Of a stretch of 64,000 bases of DNA, positions 26,163-36,240 are shown piece after piece (within the stretch, counting starts at the first letter, position 1; every line of letters starts with the position of its first letter). The DNA lies in NCBI GenBank assembly GCA_009912235.1, contig WNDS01000006.1, positions 62,001 through 126,000 of the forward strand, in the 5' to 3' direction. The DNA is from Stenotrophomonas maltophilia (GTDB lineage: Bacteria; Pseudomonadota; Gammaproteobacteria; Xanthomonadales; Xanthomonadaceae). The translations under genes were made by a program, and so were the position numbers. The notes under the pieces are model-generated. The model saw only the letters and a list, made by a program, of their open reading frames with translations, was not told the DNA's origin and did not search any database.

Positions 26163-28886
26163 ATGAGCACCTACCACCTGCAGTCCGTGTTCCGTCCACA
26201 ATCGGTCGCGGTGATCGGCGGCAGCCCGCGTGAGCGTTCGGCCGGCCGCGCGGTGATGCGCAACCTGCGCGCCACCGGCTTCCCGGGCAAGGTGGCGTGG
26301 ATCAACCCACGACACACCGAAATCGATGGCATCCGCACGGTCAAGCGGCTGAAGGACCTGGACTGGGTGCCTGACCTGGTGGTGATCACCGCACCGGCGG
26401 CGATCGTGCCGCAGGTGGTGCGTACCGCCGCCGAACGTGGCGTGCAGGCGGCCATCATCCTCACCGCGCATCTGGGCGAAGCCCTTGGCTCGCTCTCGGC
26501 GCAGGTGGAAGCGGCCGCGCGTGCCAAGGGCCTGCGCATTCTCGGCCCGCACTGCCTGGGCGTGATCGCACCGCATGCACGGCTTAGTGCCAGCATCGCC
26601 GCGCACTTCCCGCAGGCCGGCGACCTGGCACTGATCTCCGAATCCTCGGCCATTGCCGCCGCGCTGGTGGAGTGGGGCGTGGCACGCTCGGTCGGCTTCT
26701 CCGCCGTGGTCTCGCTGGGCGACACGCTGGACGTGGATTTCGGCGACCTGCTCGACTACTTCGCCACCGATTACCGCACCCGCGCCATCCTGCTGTACGT
26801 CGAACAGATCAAGGACGCGCGCAAGTTCATGTCCGCCGCGCGTGCGGCCGCGCGTGCCAAGCTGGTGGTGGTGGTGAAATCCGGCCGCGCCGAGCGCATC
26901 GTGCCGGGCAACGATACCCACGTGCAGGCGCTGGCCCGCGCCGATGATGTGTACGGTGCGGCGTTCAACCGCGCCGGCCTGCTGCGGGTGGGCACGCTGG
27001 ACGAACTGTTCACCGCGGCCGAGACGCTGGGCCGGCTCGGCACCTTCCCCGGCCGCCGGCTGGCGATCATCAGCAACGGCGGTGGCGTCGGCCGCCTGGC
27101 GGTGGACCAGCTGGCCGCACTGCGGGGCACGCTGGCCCAGCTCTCGGCCGAGACCGTGCGCCAACTCGACGCGGTGCTGCCGCAGGGCTGGTCACGCAGC
27201 AACCCGGTGGACATCGTGGTGGACGCCGACGGCGAACGCTACGCCGCGGCCATCGAAGCGCTGCTGGCCGACAACGAGAACGATGCGGTGATGGTGGTGA
27301 ACGTCCCCACTGCGTTCACCTCCTCGGCCGATGCCGCGCAGGCGTTGACCCGCACGCTGGGCCTGCGCCCGCGCTACCAGCGCGACAAGCCGGTGTTCGC
27401 GGTGTGGCTGGGCAATGACGACCAGGCCACCGCCACGCTGAATGCCGCGCGCGTGCCGACCTACCCGACCGAAGCCGAAGCCGTGCGCGGCTTCCAGCAC
27501 CTGGTGCGCTACCGCGATGCGCAGAGCGCGCTGATGGAAACCCCGCCCAGCCTGCCGCAGGATTTCGTGGTGGACACCGCCGCCGCGCGCGCACTGGTGG
27601 AGAGCGCACTGGCCAACGGGCAGCGTTGGCTGGACCCGCTGGCCATCCACGCACTGCTGAAGGCCTACGGCATTCCCGCCGCGCCGGTGCTGCACGCGCA
27701 CGATGCGCACGAAGCGATGGACCTGGCGCAGCCGCTGCTGGAGCATGGCGCGACGGTAGCGCTGAAGATCCTGTCGCCGGATATTCCGCACAAATCCGAA
27801 GTGGACGGCGCGCGCCTGAACCTGGCCACGCTGCCGGCCGTGCAGGCCGCCGCCAACGGCATCCTGGCGCGCGCCCGCGAGCGCCGCCCGGATGCGCGCA
27901 TCGATCGCCTGCTGGCGCAGCCCACCATCCTGCGGCCGAAGGCGCGCGAACTGATTGCCGGTATCGCCGACGACGCCGCCTTCGGCCCGGTGGTGGTGTT
28001 CGGGCGCGGTGGCACCGCCGTGGAAGTGATCAACGACAAGGCGCTGGCGCTGCCGCCGCTGGACCTGCGCCTGGCCCACGAACTGATCGGCCAGACCCGC
28101 GTATCACGCATCCTCAAGGCCTATGGCGATGTACCCGCCGCCGCCGAACGTGCCGTGGCCCTGGCGCTGGTGAAACTGGCGCAGCTGGCGGCGGACATTC
28201 CCGAAGTGCGCACACTGGACATCAACCCGCTGCTGGCCGACCGCGATGGCATCCTGGCGCTGGACGCGCGCGTGGCGGTGGCGCCCTCGCGCCTGCTGCA
28301 CAAGGGCCGCGGCCACCCGCGGTTTGCGGTGTTTCCGTACCCGAAGGATTGGGAACGCACGCTGCAGCTGTCCGATGGCAGCCGCGCCTTCGTGCGCCCG
28401 GTGCGCCCGGAGGATGACGCGCTGTTCCGCGCGTTCTTTGCCCGCGTCAGCGACGAAGACCTGCGCCTGCGCTTCTTTCAGTCGGTCAAGCATTTCAGCC
28501 ACGAATTCATCGCGCGCCTGACCCAGCTCGACTACGCCCGTTCGATCGCGCTGGTGGCCATCGCCCCGCGCAGCGGTGACATGCTCGGTGTGGTACGCCT
28601 GCATGCCGACGCCGATTACCAGCGCGGCGAGTACGGCATCCTGATCCGCTCGGACCTGAAGGGCCATGGCATCGGCTGGCGGCTGATGACCATCATGATC
28701 GAGTACGCACAGTGGCTGGGCCTGGACATGGTGGAAGGCCAGGTGCTGCGCGAGAACAGCACCATGCTGGCGATGTGCCAGAGCCTGGGCTTCAAGACCC
28801 GGCTGGACCCCGACGACCCAACGGTGATGGTGGTGACGCTGCCGGTGCAGCAGGTCGAAGTGCCCGACGTCCCGCCGGTGGCATGA
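26163..28886 (+). CDS. Pat-type protein acetyltransferase: ADP-forming CoA ligase domains fused to GNAT
   Basis: A 907-residue protein with the same architecture as Salmonella Pat (YfiQ/Pka), which acetylates lysines of acetyl-CoA synthetase. Order: CoA-binding Rossmann domain (~1-130, SVAVIGGSPRERSAGRAVMRN), succinyl-CoA ligase-like domains (~150-460, with NPVDIVVDADGERY), ATP-grasp (~480-700, VALKILSPDIPHKSEV, GGTAVEVINDKAL), and C-terminal GNAT (~735-890) with acetyl-CoA loop KGHGIGWRLM. Whether the ligase half is catalytic is unclear; in Pat it acts as a sensor. ATG start. Confidence 0.9.
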   Translation: MSTYHLQSVFRPQSVAVIGGSPRERSAGRAVMRNLRATGFPGKVAWINPRHTEIDGIRTVKRLKDLDWVPDLVVITAPAAIVPQVVRTAAERGVQAAIILTAHLGEALGSLSAQVEAAARAKGLRILGPHCLGVIAPHARLSASIAAHFPQAGDLALISESSAIAAALVEWGVARSVGFSAVVSLGDTLDVDFGDLLDYFATDYRTRAILLYVEQIKDARKFMSAARAAARAKLVVVVKSGRAERIVPGNDTHVQALARADDVYGAAFNRAGLLRVGTLDELFTAAETLGRLGTFPGRRLAIISNGGGVGRLAVDQLAALRGTLAQLSAETVRQLDAVLPQGWSRSNPVDIVVDADGERYAAAIEALLADNENDAVMVVNVPTAFTSSADAAQALTRTLGLRPRYQRDKPVFAVWLGNDDQATATLNAARVPTYPTEAEAVRGFQHLVRYRDAQSALMETPPSLPQDFVVDTAAARALVESALANGQRWLDPLAIHALLKAYGIPAAPVLHAHDAHEAMDLAQPLLEHGATVALKILSPDIPHKSEVDGARLNLATLPAVQAAANGILARARERRPDARIDRLLAQPTILRPKARELIAGIADDAAFGPVVVFGRGGTAVEVINDKALALPPLDLRLAHELIGQTRVSRILKAYGDVPAAAERAVALALVKLAQLAADIPEVRTLDINPLLADRDGILALDARVAVAPSRLLHKGRGHPRFAVFPYPKDWERTLQLSDGSRAFVRPVRPEDDALFRAFFARVSDEDLRLRFFQSVKHFSHEFIARLTQLDYARSIALVAIAPRSGDMLGVVRLHADADYQRGEYGILIRSDLKGHGIGWRLMTIMIEYAQWLGLDMVEGQVLRENSTMLAMCQSLGFKTRLDPDDPTVMVVTLPVQQVEVPDVPPVA

Positions 28887-28900
28887 CCGTCACCGCCGCG

Positions 28901-28923
28901 GTAGCGCCGGGCCATGCCCGGCG
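28901..28923. repeat. SMAG REP
   Basis: GTAGCGCCGGGCCATGCCCG followed by GCG, between convergent genes. Confidence 0.85.
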
Positions 28924-28934
28924 GAACATCGGCT

Positions 28935-29315
28935 TCAGCGCGACGGTTCCACCACCACCGCCGTGCCGTAGCACAGCACTTCGGTCAGCCCGGTCATCAC
29001 GTCAGTGGCGTCGTAGCGCATGCCGATGATCGCGTTGGCGCCGAGCGTGCGTGCATGCTTGACCATGTCACGGTAGGTCTCTTCGCGCGCCTGTTCGCAC
29101 AGCTCGGTGTAGATGGTGATGTTGCCGCCGAAGATCGTCTGGATGCCGCCGAGGAAGTTGCCGACGATCGAGCGCGAGCGCACGGTGATGCTGCGCACCA
29201 CGCCCAGGTTGCGCGCCACGCGGTAGCCCGGCAGTTCGAAGGCGGTGGTCACCATCGAATCATCGAAGCGCAGTGCCGGAGGGGAGGGAGTGCCGCTGTT
29301 GTAAGGGTCTGCCAT
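28935..29315 (-). CDS. YbjQ/UPF0145 family protein
   Basis: A 126-residue protein of the YbjQ (DUF74) family: [40 protein letters not shown], the helix [19 protein letters not shown] and [11 protein letters not shown]. These form pentameric beta-rich proteins; the biochemical role is not established. ATG at 29315. Convergent with the Pat gene, separated by a REP. Confidence 0.92.
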   Translation of the reverse strand: MADPYNSGTPSPPALRFDDSMVTTAFELPGYRVARNLGVVRSITVRSRSIVGNFLGGIQTIFGGNITIYTELCEQAREETYRDMVKHARTLGANAIIGMRYDATDVMTGLTEVLCYGTAVVVEPSR

Positions 29316-29429
29316 GGGAGCGTCCGTGTCGTGGGGCCGGGCGTACCCGGCGTTGATGAGGCCCGACTCTACAACGCAACGGCCCGCTGCGACATGGCCC
29401 TGCCCAGCGGGGCGGGTGACAATAGACGC

Positions 29430-30131
29430 ATGACCGATCGCATTCCCCTGGTGCTGCTGCCCGGCCTGCTCAACGATGCCGAGCTGTGGCGCGCGCAGCT
29501 GGCCGACCTGGCCGATATCGCCGACTGCAGCGTGGGTGACCAGACCCGCGGCACCACGATGCAGGCGGTGGCCGAGGACGTGCTGGCGCAGGCGCCGCCG
29601 CGTTTTGCCCTGGCCGGGTTCTCGCTGGGCGGCTTCGTGGCCCAGCAGATCCTGCGCATCGCCCCGGAGCGGGTGATGCAGCTGGCACTGGTGGACACCT
29701 CGATGCACGCCGATTCGCCCGAACGCGCCGCACAGCGCCGTGCACAGCAGTCCAGCGTGCGCCTGCCCGGCAGGTTCCATGGCTTTGGTGACGCACTGAT
29801 GCGCAGCCACATCGATGCCTCGCGTCTGGATGACTACGTGCTGGTGCAGCGCGTGCGCGACATGACCGCACGGCTGGGCGCGGAGGTGTTCCTGCGGCAG
29901 AGCGCGCTGGAACGGGGGGATGGCCATGACGTGCTGGCCGGCTACCGCGACCCGCTGCTGATCGTGTGCGGTGCCAATGACCGCATCACACCGCTGGCGA
30001 TCAGCCAGGAAATGCATGCGCTGGTGCCGCACTCGCTATTGGTGGTGGTGCCCGATTGCGGCCACCTGGCACCGATGGAAAAGCCGGATGAGGTGAGCGC
30101 GGCGTTGCGCGGGTGGTTGTTGCAGGCCTGA
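29430..30131 (+). CDS. Alpha/beta hydrolase
   Basis: A 233-residue cytosolic alpha/beta-hydrolase. Oxyanion-hole region [14 protein letters not shown], nucleophile elbow GFSLGG, acid in [10 protein letters not shown], and catalytic His in [15 protein letters not shown]; all triad residues present. Resembles small esterases of the BioH/MhpC type, but no specific substrate can be deduced. ATG 29430. Confidence 0.85.
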   Translation: MTDRIPLVLLPGLLNDAELWRAQLADLADIADCSVGDQTRGTTMQAVAEDVLAQAPPRFALAGFSLGGFVAQQILRIAPERVMQLALVDTSMHADSPERAAQRRAQQSSVRLPGRFHGFGDALMRSHIDASRLDDYVLVQRVRDMTARLGAEVFLRQSALERGDGHDVLAGYRDPLLIVCGANDRITPLAISQEMHALVPHSLLVVVPDCGHLAPMEKPDEVSAALRGWLLQA

Positions 30132-30136
30132 GGGAT

Positions 30137-30197
30137 CCGCCGGGCATTGCCCGGCGCTACCCACGGCCATCCGGTAGCGCCGGGCCATGCCCGGCGG
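30137..30197. repeat. Inverted pair of SMAG REPs
   Basis: CCGCCGGGCATTGCCCGGCG followed by CTAC (30137-30160) and GTAGCGCCGGGCCATGCCCG followed by GCGG (30174-30197) face each other between convergent genes. As RNA they could form two hairpins or one long one. Confidence 0.87.
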
Positions 30198-30204
30198 CCG
30201 TTGC

Positions 30205-31014
30205 TCAATCCCAGGCCGGGGCGATGCCGTCCGGGTTGGCCAGGCGGTGGCCACGGTCAAGCCGGGCGATCTGTGCCATGTCTTCGTCGGTCAGGCGTAC
30301 GCCTGCCGCTTCAAGGTTGCTGGCCAGGTTCTCGCGCTTGGTCGAGGACGGAATGACCGAATACCCCTGCTGCAGCGCCCATGCCAGCGCCACCTGTGCC
30401 GGGCTGGCCTGGTGGCGGCCGGCGATGGACTGCAGCACCGGTTCCTTCAGCACTTCGCCGTAGGCCAGGCTCATGTAGGCGGTCACGTGGATGCCCTGTT
30501 CCTGCAGGAACGGCACCAGCAGCCGGTTCTGCAGGTACGGGTGCACTTCGATCTGGTTGGTGGCGATCGCACCGGCACCGAGGATGCCCACCGCCTTGCG
30601 GGTCTGGGCGATGGTGAAGTTGGAGATGGCGATCGCGCTGGTCAGGCCCTGCGCCTTGGCCTCGGCCAGTGCCGGCAGGTATTCCTCCATCGGCACATCG
30701 ACCTTGTCGTTGGGCGAAGGCCAGTGGATCAGCGCCAGGTCCACGTGGTCGGTGCGCAGCTTCTGCAGGCTGGTGCGCAGGCTGGCCAGCAGCGCATCGT
30801 GCGTGAATTCGGTGATCCAGACCTTGGTGGTCAGGTAGATCTCATCGCGCGGCACGCCGGATTCGGCGATGGCCTGGCCGACCTCGGCCTCGTTGCCGTA
30901 GATCTGCGCGGTGTCGATGGCACGGTAGCCGACGTCCAGCGCATTGCGCACCGAGTCGATCACGGTCTGGCCCTTCAGGCGGAAGGTGCCCAGGCCGAAG
31001 GCGGGAAAAGTCAT
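30205..31014 (-). CDS. dkgB: 2,5-diketo-D-gluconate reductase B-like aldo-keto reductase
   Basis: A 269-residue NADPH-dependent aldo-keto reductase reducing 2,5-diketogluconate, methylglyoxal and related aldehydes. Tetrad present: Asp and Tyr in [10 protein letters not shown], Lys in LTTKVW, His in [11 protein letters not shown]. Cofactor loop [17 protein letters not shown] 31014 starts at [11 protein letters not shown]; a longer frame upstream lacks homology. Length equals E. coli DkgB (267). Confidence 0.9.
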   Translation of the reverse strand: MTFPAFGLGTFRLKGQTVIDSVRNALDVGYRAIDTAQIYGNEAEVGQAIAESGVPRDEIYLTTKVWITEFTHDALLASLRTSLQKLRTDHVDLALIHWPSPNDKVDVPMEEYLPALAEAKAQGLTSAIAISNFTIAQTRKAVGILGAGAIATNQIEVHPYLQNRLLVPFLQEQGIHVTAYMSLAYGEVLKEPVLQSIAGRHQASPAQVALAWALQQGYSVIPSSTKRENLASNLEAAGVRLTDEDMAQIARLDRGHRLANPDGIAPAWD

Positions 31015-31116
31015 GCAGAACTCCAATGGGGGGAGGCAAGGAGGCGAGCGGAAAGGGTAGGCCAGTGGCCGTGTGCATGCCGGCAACGGTGCATTGCATC
31101 GCCGTGCACGCGCGGG

Positions 31117-32331
31117 TCAGTGCGCGGCCACCGCAATGCCGTCGGCACGGTCATCGATGCCGTCGCGGCGGTCCAGGCGGCCGCTGAGCACGGTCAGCGC
31201 ATAGGCGCCCACCACCACTAGCGCACCCAGCCACGGCGTGTGCATCAGCCCGACGTGCTCCACCACCAGCCCACCCAGCGACGCGCCCAGCGCGATGCCG
31301 ATGTTGAACGCGGCGATGTTCAGGCCCGAGGCCACATCAGAGGCCTGCGGCGCATAGCGCTGCGCCTGCTTGACCGCGTACACCTGCAGGCCCGGTACGT
31401 TGCCGAATGCCACCGCGCCCAGGGCGAGCACGGTCAGCAGCATCAGCCAGCTGTTGTAGGCGGTGAAGGTCAGCACGAACAGCACGATGGCCAGCAGCGC
31501 GAAGATGCGCTTGAGCGCCGGCACCGGGCCCATACGGTCAGCCAGGCGGCCGCCCCACAGGTTGCCGATGGCCACCGACACGCCGTACACCAGCAGCACC
31601 AGGCTGACCGCATTGGCCGAGAAGCCGGTGACGTCCTGCAGGATCGGCGCCAGGTAGGTGAAGGCCAGGAAGGTGCCGCCGTAGCCCAGCGCGGTCATCG
31701 CATAGACCAGCAGCAGGCGCGGCTGCGCCAGCACGCCCAGCTGCTGGCGGAAGCTGGCCGGCGCACTCTGCGGCACGCTGCGCGGCACGAACAGCAGCGC
31801 CCCCAGCAGGGCCACCACGCCCAGCCCGGCCACGGCCAGGAAGGTGGCGCACCAGCCCAGGTGCTGGCCGATGAAGGTGCCCAGCGGCACGCCGGTCACC
31901 AGCGCCACGGTCAGCCCGGTGAACATGATGGCGATCGCACTGGCGGCCTTTTCCTTCGGCACCACCGCGGTGGCGATGATCGAGCTGATGGAGAATAACA
32001 CGCCATGGGCCAGGCCGGTCAGCACGCGCGCGGCGATCAGCGAGGTGTAGCCCGGCGCCATCCAGGCAATCACGTTGCCCACGGTGAACAGCACCATCAG
32101 CGCCACCTGCAGCGCCTTGCGCGGCACGCGGCCGGTCAGTGCGGTCAGCATCGGTGCGCCGATGGCAACCCCGAGGGCATACAGCGAAACCAGCAGGCCG
32201 GCCGAGGGCAGGCTGACGTGCAGGTCGGCGACGATGGTGGGAATCAGCCCGACGATGACGAATTCGGTGGTGCCGATGGCGAACGCACCGAGGGTCAGCG
32301 CCAGCAGGGCGAGGGGAATGCCACGGGTCAT
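31117..32331 (-). CDS. MFS transporter, drug:H+ antiporter-1 type
   Basis: A 404-residue 12-helix inner-membrane exporter. N-terminal GAFAIGTTEFVIVGLIPTI and loop 2-3 TALTGRVPRKALQ are typical of the AraJ/YdhP group; the antiporter motif region RVLTGLAHGVLFSISSIIA is in helix 4/5. Divergent from a LysR regulator with ~108 bases between, so it is likely that regulator's target. Substrate unknown. Confidence 0.88.
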   Translation of the reverse strand: MTRGIPLALLALTLGAFAIGTTEFVIVGLIPTIVADLHVSLPSAGLLVSLYALGVAIGAPMLTALTGRVPRKALQVALMVLFTVGNVIAWMAPGYTSLIAARVLTGLAHGVLFSISSIIATAVVPKEKAASAIAIMFTGLTVALVTGVPLGTFIGQHLGWCATFLAVAGLGVVALLGALLFVPRSVPQSAPASFRQQLGVLAQPRLLLVYAMTALGYGGTFLAFTYLAPILQDVTGFSANAVSLVLLVYGVSVAIGNLWGGRLADRMGPVPALKRIFALLAIVLFVLTFTAYNSWLMLLTVLALGAVAFGNVPGLQVYAVKQAQRYAPQASDVASGLNIAAFNIGIALGASLGGLVVEHVGLMHTPWLGALVVVGAYALTVLSGRLDRRDGIDDRADGIAVAAH

Positions 32332-32439
32332 GACAGGTTCCAGCGAAGGGGACAGGGCGCGCAGTGTTCGCCGCCGACCTTTGCCGAAAAACCGGTCTTA
32401 ACGCCAATCACTGTTGCTGTGTGGTCAATAATGGCCTGC

Positions 32440-33342
32440 ATGAAGACCACCCTCGATGAGATGCAGGCGTTCCTGGCGGTGATCGACAGCGGGTCGATCA
32501 GCGCAGCGGCCGATCAGCTGGGGCAGACGCCTTCGGGCGTGAGCCGCGCGCTGGGGCGGCTGGAGGAAAAGCTGGGCACCACCCTGCTGACCCGCACCAC
32601 CCGGCGCTTGAACCTGACCTCCGAGGGCGAAGCCTTCCTGCGCCATGCGCGCGCGATCGTGGACGCGGTGGAATCGGCCGAAGAACAGATGGCGGCACGC
32701 CGCGAGCGCCCGGTCGGGCGCCTGCGCGTGGATGCGGCGATGCCGTTCGTGCTGCATGTCATCGCACCGCTGGTGAACGGCTACCGCACGCGCTACCCCG
32801 ACGTGGCGCTGGAGTTGAACAGTTCCGAGCGCTACATCGATCTGCTGGAGCGGCGCACCGACGTGGCCATCCGCATAGGGCCGCTGGCCGACTTCACCCT
32901 GCATGCGCGCCCGCTGGGGCGCAGCCGCCTGCAGGTACTGGCCAGCCCGGCCTATCTGGCCCAGCACGGCGAACCGGCCAGCGTGGCCGCGCTGGGCCAG
33001 CACACGCTGCTGGGTTTCAACGAGCCCGATTCGCTGAACCGCTGGCCGTACCTGGGCGACGATGACGGCCAGCTGCTGGTGCGCCCGGATGTGGCGGTGT
33101 CCAGCGGTGAAACGCTGCGCGCGCTGGCCGTGGAAGAGGTAGGGCTGACCTGCCTGTCCGACTTCGTGACCGAGCGCGACCGCACCGCCGGCCGCCTGGT
33201 GCCGGTGCTGCCCGCGCAGACGCTGGCTGTGTACCAGCCGATCCACGCGGTGTACTACCGCAACACCGCGGTGTCGGCGCGCATCAGCTCGTTCCTGGAT
33301 TACCTGGGCGATGCGATGGCACAGGCCGACTACCTGCGCTGA
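32440..33342 (+). CDS. LysR family transcriptional regulator
   Basis: A 300-residue regulator: winged helix-turn-helix at residues ~1-60 (MQAFLAVIDSGSISAAADQL, then TPSGVSRALGRLEEKLGTTL) and a type 2 periplasmic-binding-like effector domain (RPVGRLRVDAAMPFVLHV to the end). ATG 32440 gives the standard N terminus; ATG 32431 is also in frame. Divergent from the MFS exporter gene, the usual LysR target arrangement. Effector unknown. Confidence 0.92.
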   Translation: MKTTLDEMQAFLAVIDSGSISAAADQLGQTPSGVSRALGRLEEKLGTTLLTRTTRRLNLTSEGEAFLRHARAIVDAVESAEEQMAARRERPVGRLRVDAAMPFVLHVIAPLVNGYRTRYPDVALELNSSERYIDLLERRTDVAIRIGPLADFTLHARPLGRSRLQVLASPAYLAQHGEPASVAALGQHTLLGFNEPDSLNRWPYLGDDDGQLLVRPDVAVSSGETLRALAVEEVGLTCLSDFVTERDRTAGRLVPVLPAQTLAVYQPIHAVYYRNTAVSARISSFLDYLGDAMAQADYLR

Positions 33343-33405
33343 GGCTGCTGCGGGTGTTGGCAGGTGCGGACCGTGGGCCCGCACCGATCCGCGCCGCCTC
33401 GCGTC

Positions 33406-33433
33406 GGTGCCCGAGCAACGATCGGGCGCTACC
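33406..33433. repeat. Degenerate REP-like palindrome
   Basis: GTGCCCGAGCAACGATCGGGCGCTAC is an imperfect CCCG/CGGG palindrome ending in CTAC, between the convergent LysR and chemoreceptor genes. Confidence 0.45.
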
Positions 33434-33448
33434 GGTGCGATGACCCCG

Positions 33449-35587
33449 TCATGCCGCGCGTGCCACGGCATCTGCCGACGCTGCGGCAGTGCTGGACAGA
33501 TCGAACGCATCCACCGCACCGGTCAGCTGCGCGGCCTGCTGTGCTAGGCTGCGTGCCGCCGCAGACGCTTCCTCCACCAGCGCGGCATTCTGCTGGGTGG
33601 TGGCATCCATCTGCACCACGGTCTGGTTCACCTGTTCGATGCCGGCGCTCTAATCCTGCGACGCCGCGGTGATCTCGGCCATGATGCCGGTCACGCGCTG
33701 CACCGAGGCAACGATCTCATCCATCGTGCTGCCGGCCTGGCGCACCAGCTGGCCGCCTTCGGCCACCTTGTTCACCGAGCCGTCGATCAGTGTCCTGATC
33801 TCGCGTGCGGCGCCAGCCGAGCGCTGCGCCAGCGTGCGCACTTCGCTGGCGACCACCGCGAAGCCACGGCCCTGTTCGCCGGCACGTGCCGCTTCCACCG
33901 CGGCGTTCAACGCCAGGATGTTGGTCTGGAACGCAATGCCGTCGATCACTGCGGTGATGTCGGCAATCTGCCGCGACGAGGCTTCAATGGCCGCCATGGT
34001 GCTGACCACCTCGCCCACCACGGCACCGCCGCGCCCGGCCACGTCGGCCGCACCGATAGCCAGCTGGTTGGCCTGGCGTGCGTGTTCGGCGTTCTGGCGC
34101 ACGGTGGAGGTCAGCTCTTCCATCGAAGCGGCGGTTTCTTCCAGGTTGGCCGCCTGCTGCTCGGTGCGCTGCGAGAGGTCATGGTTGCCGGCGGCGATTT
34201 CCGCCGCCGCCGTTTCGATGTTGCCGGCCGCCTGCTTGATGTCGGCCAAGATGCTGGCCAGCTGCGCGGCGGTGGTGTTGGCATCGCCGGCGATGCGCGC
34301 GAACACGCCCTGGAACCGGCCCTGCATGCGGGCGCCAAGCCTGCCGCCGGCAATGGCCTGCAGCATGTCCGACACCGCGCCCAGGTCCTGTTCGGTGGTC
34401 TGCATCAGCTGGTTCAGGCCATCGACCATCACCCTGAAATCATGCTCGAAACGCGCCGCGTCGCCGCGCTGGCTGAAATCACCGGCGGCAGCCGCGCCAG
34501 CCAGCCGGGTAATCTCGGCATTGATCGCACCGAGGTTGGCCTTGGCCGTATCCAGTGCCTGGGTGATGACGGCCTTTTCGCCGGGCAGGCGCTCCATGTC
34601 CTGGCTGAGGTCGCCCACCGCGTAGCGGCCCATGATCGCGATCGCACGCATCTTCACCTGGATGTGCGCGTCCACCAGCGCGTTGGTGTCGGCCACCATG
34701 CGCCCGTACGCGCCGGGGAAGGCCGTGGCATCCATGCGGTAGCTGACGGTGCCTTCGTCGTGGCGCTGGGCCATGCCGGCCTGCGCCTGCAGCACGCCGC
34801 GCAGGGTGGACTGCACCGCCTGCATGGCCTGGGCCAGGCGGCCGATCTCATCATTGCTCGCCACCTGCACGCGGTGCTCCAGGTCACCGGCGGCCACGGC
34901 ACGTGCGGCTGCTTCCACCGCCAGTACCGGCCGCACCACCGCGCGGCGCAGCCACCAGCCCAGCGCCAGCAGCAGCACCACCGCCGCCAGCACGGTGGTC
35001 ACCGCGCTGCTGGCCAGCAGTTCGCGGGCGTGCGTGGAGCGTGAGTGCAGATCGGCATCGGTCACGCGCTCGGCCTGTGCTGCCAGCGCGTCGAGGGTCT
35101 GCGACAGCGGGCGATCATGGCCGCGCACCGGGGTGTCGCCGGCCACCGGGTCGTAGCCGCTGTCGGCCAGCACCTGGGCGGCCGCAGCGTACTCGGCCTG
35201 CAGCGCGGCATGCCCGCGCAGGAACGCGCCGGCCATCTCGCGGGTCTGCGCATCGCCGGCGCGGGCGATCTTCTGCGCCAGTGCGCGCACCTTCGCCGTC
35301 TCCTCCTGCAGCGCCGCTGCATGCTTCGCGCGCAGGCCTTCATCGCCGCCACGCAGCAGCAGGTTCTTCCATTCCTGCAGCTGCAGCCGGAACTCGCGCT
35401 GCAGGCTTTCGGCATCGCGGCTGACCGCGTAGGAGGGCGGCATCGCCGTGCCCAGGTCCAGCCAGGCCGAACCCAGCCCGGCCAGTGCGCTGGCCACCAG
35501 CAGCACCAGGCCGACGGCCAGGGACATCAACAATTTGAACTGCACCCCGCGCGAGCGGGGCGGCGAAGCGGAGGAAACGGTCTGCAT
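33449..35587 (-). pseudogene. Methyl-accepting chemotaxis protein, interrupted by TAG
   Basis: A ~712-codon chemoreceptor. Domains: N-terminal helix ([21 protein letters not shown]), a ~150-residue periplasmic helical sensor, second helix ([18 protein letters not shown]), HAMP repeats ([20 protein letters not shown]), and a signalling domain with the hairpin tip [20 protein letters not shown]. Codon 646 (33650-33652, plus strand) is TAG in ITAASQD-stop-SAGIEQVNQTVVQMD; this position is Gln in essentially all receptors, so CAG to TAG. The tip is still made, but the descending signalling helix is cut. Start chosen at ATG 35587; the frame is open to 35680. Confidence 0.88.
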
Positions 35588-35766
35588 GGCACGTTTGATC
35601 CAGGGAAGGGGCGAATCGGTATCGGACGCGCCCGGAAGCCCCTGAAGTGCGCTGCCCATCACGGTTTGCGTTCCATTCAACGACGTGAAGGTGGTGTGTT
35701 ATTCATGTTTGTGATGTGTATGGAACATTGACCGCCGGTGACAGGGGGATGGACAGCCGCTCTTAA

Positions 35767-35785
35767 TGTAACTAGTCTGGTTACA
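35767..35785 (+). promoter_or_regulatory. Palindromic operator overlapping the Rrf2 gene start
   Basis: TGTAAC-N7-GTTACA, perfect six-base arms, ends on the first base of the regulator ATG (35785). The position suggests autorepression by the Rrf2 protein; arm sequence and spacing resemble sites of Rrf2-type repressors. Binding is inferred. Confidence 0.6.
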
Positions 35786-36240
35786 TGAAATCCGCCAATC
35801 CCCTGTCCGACGCGCTGCACGTCATGGCCCATCTGGTCGGCCAGGACGGCCCGCGCACCTCCGAGCAGCTGGCCGGCTGCCTGCCGACCCATCCGGTGGT
35901 GATCCGCCGCCTGCTTTCGCAGATGGCCAAGGCCGGGCTGGTGCGCAGCGCGCGGGGTCACGGCGGCGGCAGCCAGCTGGCCCGCGATGCCGCGCAGATC
36001 ACCCTGCACGACATCTACGTGGGCGTGGGCTCACCGGTCCTGGTGCAGGTGGGCACGCGCGAAGGCGGCGGTGGCTGCCCCATCCAGCAGCTGGTCAACC
36101 AGGCCCTGCTGGACGGCGCACGCCAGGCCCAGCAGCTGCTCGAACAGCGCCTGCAGGCCACCACGCTGGACCGCCTCGGCGCCGATTTCGTCCGCCATCT
36201 TGCCCATCACCATGCCCTTGGAGGTTCCCATGCACCCTGA
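35785..36240 (+). CDS. Rrf2 family transcriptional regulator
   Basis: A 151-residue Rrf2-type regulator. Winged HTH: TSEQLAGCLPTHPVVIRRLL followed by the wing SARGHGGGSQLARDA. Two cysteines (Cys32 in the HTH, Cys98 in GGGGCPIQQLV) and no three-Cys cluster, so it is probably a thiol- or electrophile-sensing member (YwnA-like) rather than an iron-sulfur sensor such as IscR/NsrR. Overlaps the start of the next gene by 11 bases and has a palindromic operator at its own start. Predicted to control the flavoprotein. Confidence 0.88.
   Translation: MKSANPLSDALHVMAHLVGQDGPRTSEQLAGCLPTHPVVIRRLLSQMAKAGLVRSARGHGGGSQLARDAAQITLHDIYVGVGSPVLVQVGTREGGGGCPIQQLVNQALLDGARQAQQLLEQRLQATTLDRLGADFVRHLAHHHALGGSHAP

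Noticed and set aside
23010..27164. Very long minus-strand open frame of ~1,380 codons across the Pat, mgtE and antiporter genes
   Set aside because: Only its last part (the antiporter) has homology. The rest is antisense to two well-conserved genes, and its composition is the usual low-stop shadow of GC-rich DNA.
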